A DNA stretch of 64,000 bases, taken from Ktedonobacterales bacterium. GTDB lineage: Bacteria; Chloroflexota; Ktedonobacteria; Ktedonobacterales; Ktedonobacteraceae. Positions 62,165 to 64,000 of the stretch are shown piece by piece. The notes beneath the pieces were generated by a model, which did no database searches, was not told the origin of the DNA, and saw nothing but the letters and a program-made list of their open reading frames with translations. The DNA lies in the NCBI GenBank assembly GCA_027451525.1, contig DAIDJF010000007.1, forward strand, positions 297-64,296, written 5' to 3'. The position numbers were made by a program, and so were the translations under genes. Each line of letters opens with the position of its first letter. Position 1 is the stretch's first letter.

Positions 62165-63424
62165 ATGGATATGACACATCTCTCTGAAGCATCCACTACC
62201 GCGCCATCTGAAACACGCGCATCTACGCGGGCAGAGGATATTCAGGCAAAAACAATAGAAAAACGTTCTTTTTTACGCACCTGGCTGACAGCTTTTTACG
62301 AGGTCTTTCCGACTTATCTCGCCGTTCATATGGCAGCACTGGTTATCAGTTGTCTGGCATTTCTGTTTACGATTCGCGATTTTTACTGGCAAGCTCAACC
62401 ATTCTATATGCTCTGGCAACAATGGTATCGCTGGGATACCGGCTTATTTATGAAGATTGCAGAACACGGCTACACTACTATTTCTCATACCGCATTTTTT
62501 CCACTCTATCCATTGCTAGAACGTTATGTCAGCTATCTGCTACCCCATCACCATACATTGATTGCAGGTCTGATTATCTCCAACGTGGCGGGGCTAATTC
62601 TTCTGATGGTACTGTATCAACTGGTATATGAAGACTTTGGGCGTGAGCAGGCTTCTCGTACTGTCCTCTATCTCTCGCTCTTCCCAACCGCGTTCTACTT
62701 CATATCAGGTTATAATGAATCGCTTTTCGTTTGCCTCTCTCTACTCTGCTTCTATAACATCCGGCATGGCAACTGGTGGCTGGCGAGCATTATCGGCTTC
62801 TTTGCCGCTCTGACCCGTTCCGTGGGTCTTCTGCTTGTTATTCCGTTCTGTTATGAATATCTCCGTCAACGCGAGTTTAATATTCGTCGTATCCGCCTTA
62901 ATGTGGTCGGAGTCGCGCTCATACCAATAGCTCTCGGTCTCTATGCCCTCTACTGCTATCACAAATTCCATGACTTCCTGGCTTTCTCGCATGTGCAGGC
63001 AAGCGTCTGGAACCGCCATCTGCATGGCCCCTGGACAGGCATTGTGCGCTCCATTCACTCAATTTTTACGAGCAATGGCTTTCTAAGCTTCCAGTCGATG
63101 CGCAATCTGACCGATCTCTTGCCTGACCTCTTTGTGCTGGCTCTGCTCATTCTCTGCTTTGTTGGCCCCTGGCGGTTACCCAGAAAACTCTGGGTCTATG
63201 GCATCTATGCTGTCGCGCTCTACCTGTTCGTCATGATTTTCCCAATGGAAGGCTTTTATCCGCTGCAATCAAGCGGGCGTTTCATGATCGAGGTCTTTCC
63301 CGCATTCATCATTCTGGCCGCCCTTGGTCGCTATAGAATGATCAACATGAACTATCTAATGATTGCCGGAGCGGGTTTCTTTTTCCTGCTTACACAATTT
63401 CTCACCAACCACTGGGTTCCCTAA
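62165..63424 (+). CDS. PIG-V-type mannosyltransferase (multi-spanning)
   Basis: The 419-residue protein has about ten membrane helices and fits the PIG-V/bacterial mannosyltransferase family. The first external loop shows WYRWDTGLFMKIAEHGY with the usual W-D-x-x-x-Y/F-x-x-I-A pattern, then HTAFFPLYPLLER and FPTAFYFISGYNESLF, where the last block is highly diagnostic. Such enzymes take sugar from polyprenyl phosphate on the outer face. The start is the ATG at 62165 after GGGAG; ATG 62081 has no site. The acceptor is unknown. Confidence 0.88.
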   Translation: MDMTHLSEASTTAPSETRASTRAEDIQAKTIEKRSFLRTWLTAFYEVFPTYLAVHMAALVISCLAFLFTIRDFYWQAQPFYMLWQQWYRWDTGLFMKIAEHGYTTISHTAFFPLYPLLERYVSYLLPHHHTLIAGLIISNVAGLILLMVLYQLVYEDFGREQASRTVLYLSLFPTAFYFISGYNESLFVCLSLLCFYNIRHGNWWLASIIGFFAALTRSVGLLLVIPFCYEYLRQREFNIRRIRLNVVGVALIPIALGLYALYCYHKFHDFLAFSHVQASVWNRHLHGPWTGIVRSIHSIFTSNGFLSFQSMRNLTDLLPDLFVLALLILCFVGPWRLPRKLWVYGIYAVALYLFVMIFPMEGFYPLQSSGRFMIEVFPAFIILAALGRYRMINMNYLMIAGAGFFFLLTQFLTNHWVP

Positions 63425-63447
63425 ACTGCATAAGCGCGTTGCTTTTT

Positions 63448-63491
63448 ACACGAATAGATGTTTCTATGCCGGAACATCTATTCGTGTTTTG
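63448..63491 (+). terminator. Rho-independent terminator of the mannosyltransferase gene
   Basis: A 15-bp perfect stem (63448-63462 with 63473-63487) has a ten-base loop and is followed by T residues. Confidence 0.85.
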
Positions 63492-63601
63492 CTATCCCCT
63501 TCCCTAAAGGACTACAATAGGAGAGAACAGTGTTATAAAGGTAGAGAAAAAAATGTTTTGTGCCACGCGCTCTCCAGCACAGTGGTCTCAGGATAGATAG
63601 A

Positions 63602-64000
63602 ATGAATAGTGCAACACGTGACATCATCCGACGCTTGCAAAGTACCGAGCAACAGCAGGTTATTCCAGCAGCCCTTGAAGTGGCAGCCCAGCGGGCACGT
63701 CATTTACAACGTCCCATTCTTGCTAGCGTCACCCTACCCATTGCGCCCTTCGATGCCGTCCATGCCTTCTCCGCTTCCCGCTTGACAGGATTGGGAGAAT
63801 GCTTTATGTGGGAACAGGCAACCTCTCGGCTTGCTCTGGTTGGCGCGGGTATCGCCCATACCGTAGAGATACATGAACAAAATCGCTTTCCTGTTGCCGC
63901 TGACGCATGGCGCGAACTACTCGCAGATGCGGCCATCGTCACAGAGGTTCCAACGTTCAACAATCCGCTCCTCTTTGGTGGTTTCTCTTTTGACCCATCT
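63602..64000 (+). CDS. menF: Isochorismate synthase, N-terminal part (cut by window edge)
   Basis: The frame runs from an ATG at 63602, eight bases after AGGA, to the right edge: 133 codons with no stop. The segments VTLPIAPFDAVHAFS, GECFMWEQATSRLALVGAG and LLFGGFSFDP match the start of chorismate-using isochorismate synthases (MenF/EntC type), where the block after GGF-x-F is followed by the catalytic barrel. The enzyme would feed menaquinone synthesis. The catalytic domain lies outside the window, so a salicylate or anthranilate-type relative cannot be excluded. Confidence 0.8.
   Translation, partial: MNSATRDIIRRLQSTEQQQVIPAALEVAAQRARHLQRPILASVTLPIAPFDAVHAFSASRLTGLGECFMWEQATSRLALVGAGIAHTVEIHEQNRFPVAADAWRELLADAAIVTEVPTFNNPLLFGGFSFDPS

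Noticed and set aside
1-64000. tRNA, rRNA, tmRNA, RNase P, insertion sequences and prophage genes
   Set aside because: I looked for typical T-loop and CCA-end patterns, conserved RNA cores, transposase motifs and terminal repeats in the spacers and saw none; a covariance search would be needed to exclude them fully.

Overview
This 64 kb window is bacterial chromosome, moderate in GC and densely coded on both strands. It has no insertion sequence, prophage, CRISPR array, tRNA or rRNA that I could see. The gene set suggests a Ktedonobacteria-like member of the Chloroflexota. The reasons are three large Ser/Thr kinases fused to PQQ-propeller, WD40 or lectin-like sensor regions, an F420-dependent glucose-6-phosphate dehydrogenase plus an F420-type PPOX protein, KGG-repeat and YtxH stress proteins, a heme A synthase, and isolated housekeeping genes outside their classical operons. 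This placement is inference. Many promoters carry a TATACT -10 box, and most genes have AAGGAG-type ribosome binding sites.

Layout. 0-5 kb: a DUF5666-like secreted protein cut by the left edge, a membrane-anchored protein of unknown function, Hsp20 and an ArsN1/Pat-like acetyltransferase. 5-9.4 kb: a thymidine-kinase-like protein with a degenerate P-loop, divergent glgA/glgC (glycogen synthesis) and a DUF3303 protein. 9.4-16 kb: an unknown gene behind a long leader, argF, a PQQ-propeller kinase, fgd and a DDAH-type hydrolase. 16-22.5 kb: MMPL and MFS exporters in tandem, msrA, ctaA and a CpsB-type PHP phosphatase. 22.5-30 kb: a kinase with an extracellular lectin-like domain, fatty-acid desaturase, catE-like dioxygenase, a zinc-ribbon/rpsU pair, PPOX protein, ABM monooxygenase, DUF1963 protein and a secreted HNH-like nuclease. 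30-34 kb: a candidate minus-strand non-coding RNA and a 1059-residue BNR-propeller protein.

33.8-41.4 kb is the most unusual part. A WD40 kinase lies divergent to a two-gene membrane module. Its first gene encodes membrane segments followed by twelve exact 11-residue (hendecad) coiled-coil repeats. The second encodes a single-span protein with an aspartate in the membrane segment and an OmpA/MotB-like C-terminus. The shape is that of a MotAB/ZorAB ion-driven pair. Nearby are a compact AbiJ-N-terminal-type protein and a DUF1848 Fe-S protein. Reading this as a conflict or defence neighbourhood is inference.

41.5-54 kb: mutM, a lipoprotein, larB, a KGG protein, ftsZ with a long N-terminal extension, a 42-residue lysine-rich protein, a response regulator, a LOG-family protein, a HAD phosphatase, an aquaporin with altered NPA boxes, a GNAT protein and a large hybrid histidine kinase. 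54-64 kb: a methyltransferase, a DUF2231-Rieske protein, an ECF sigma factor, a second HAD phosphatase, a YtxH protein, an aldo/keto reductase, a GH10 xylanase, a haloalkane dehalogenase, a PIG-V mannosyltransferase and the start of an isochorismate synthase cut by the right edge. Convergent gene pairs are usually separated by strong, often bidirectional, hairpin terminators.
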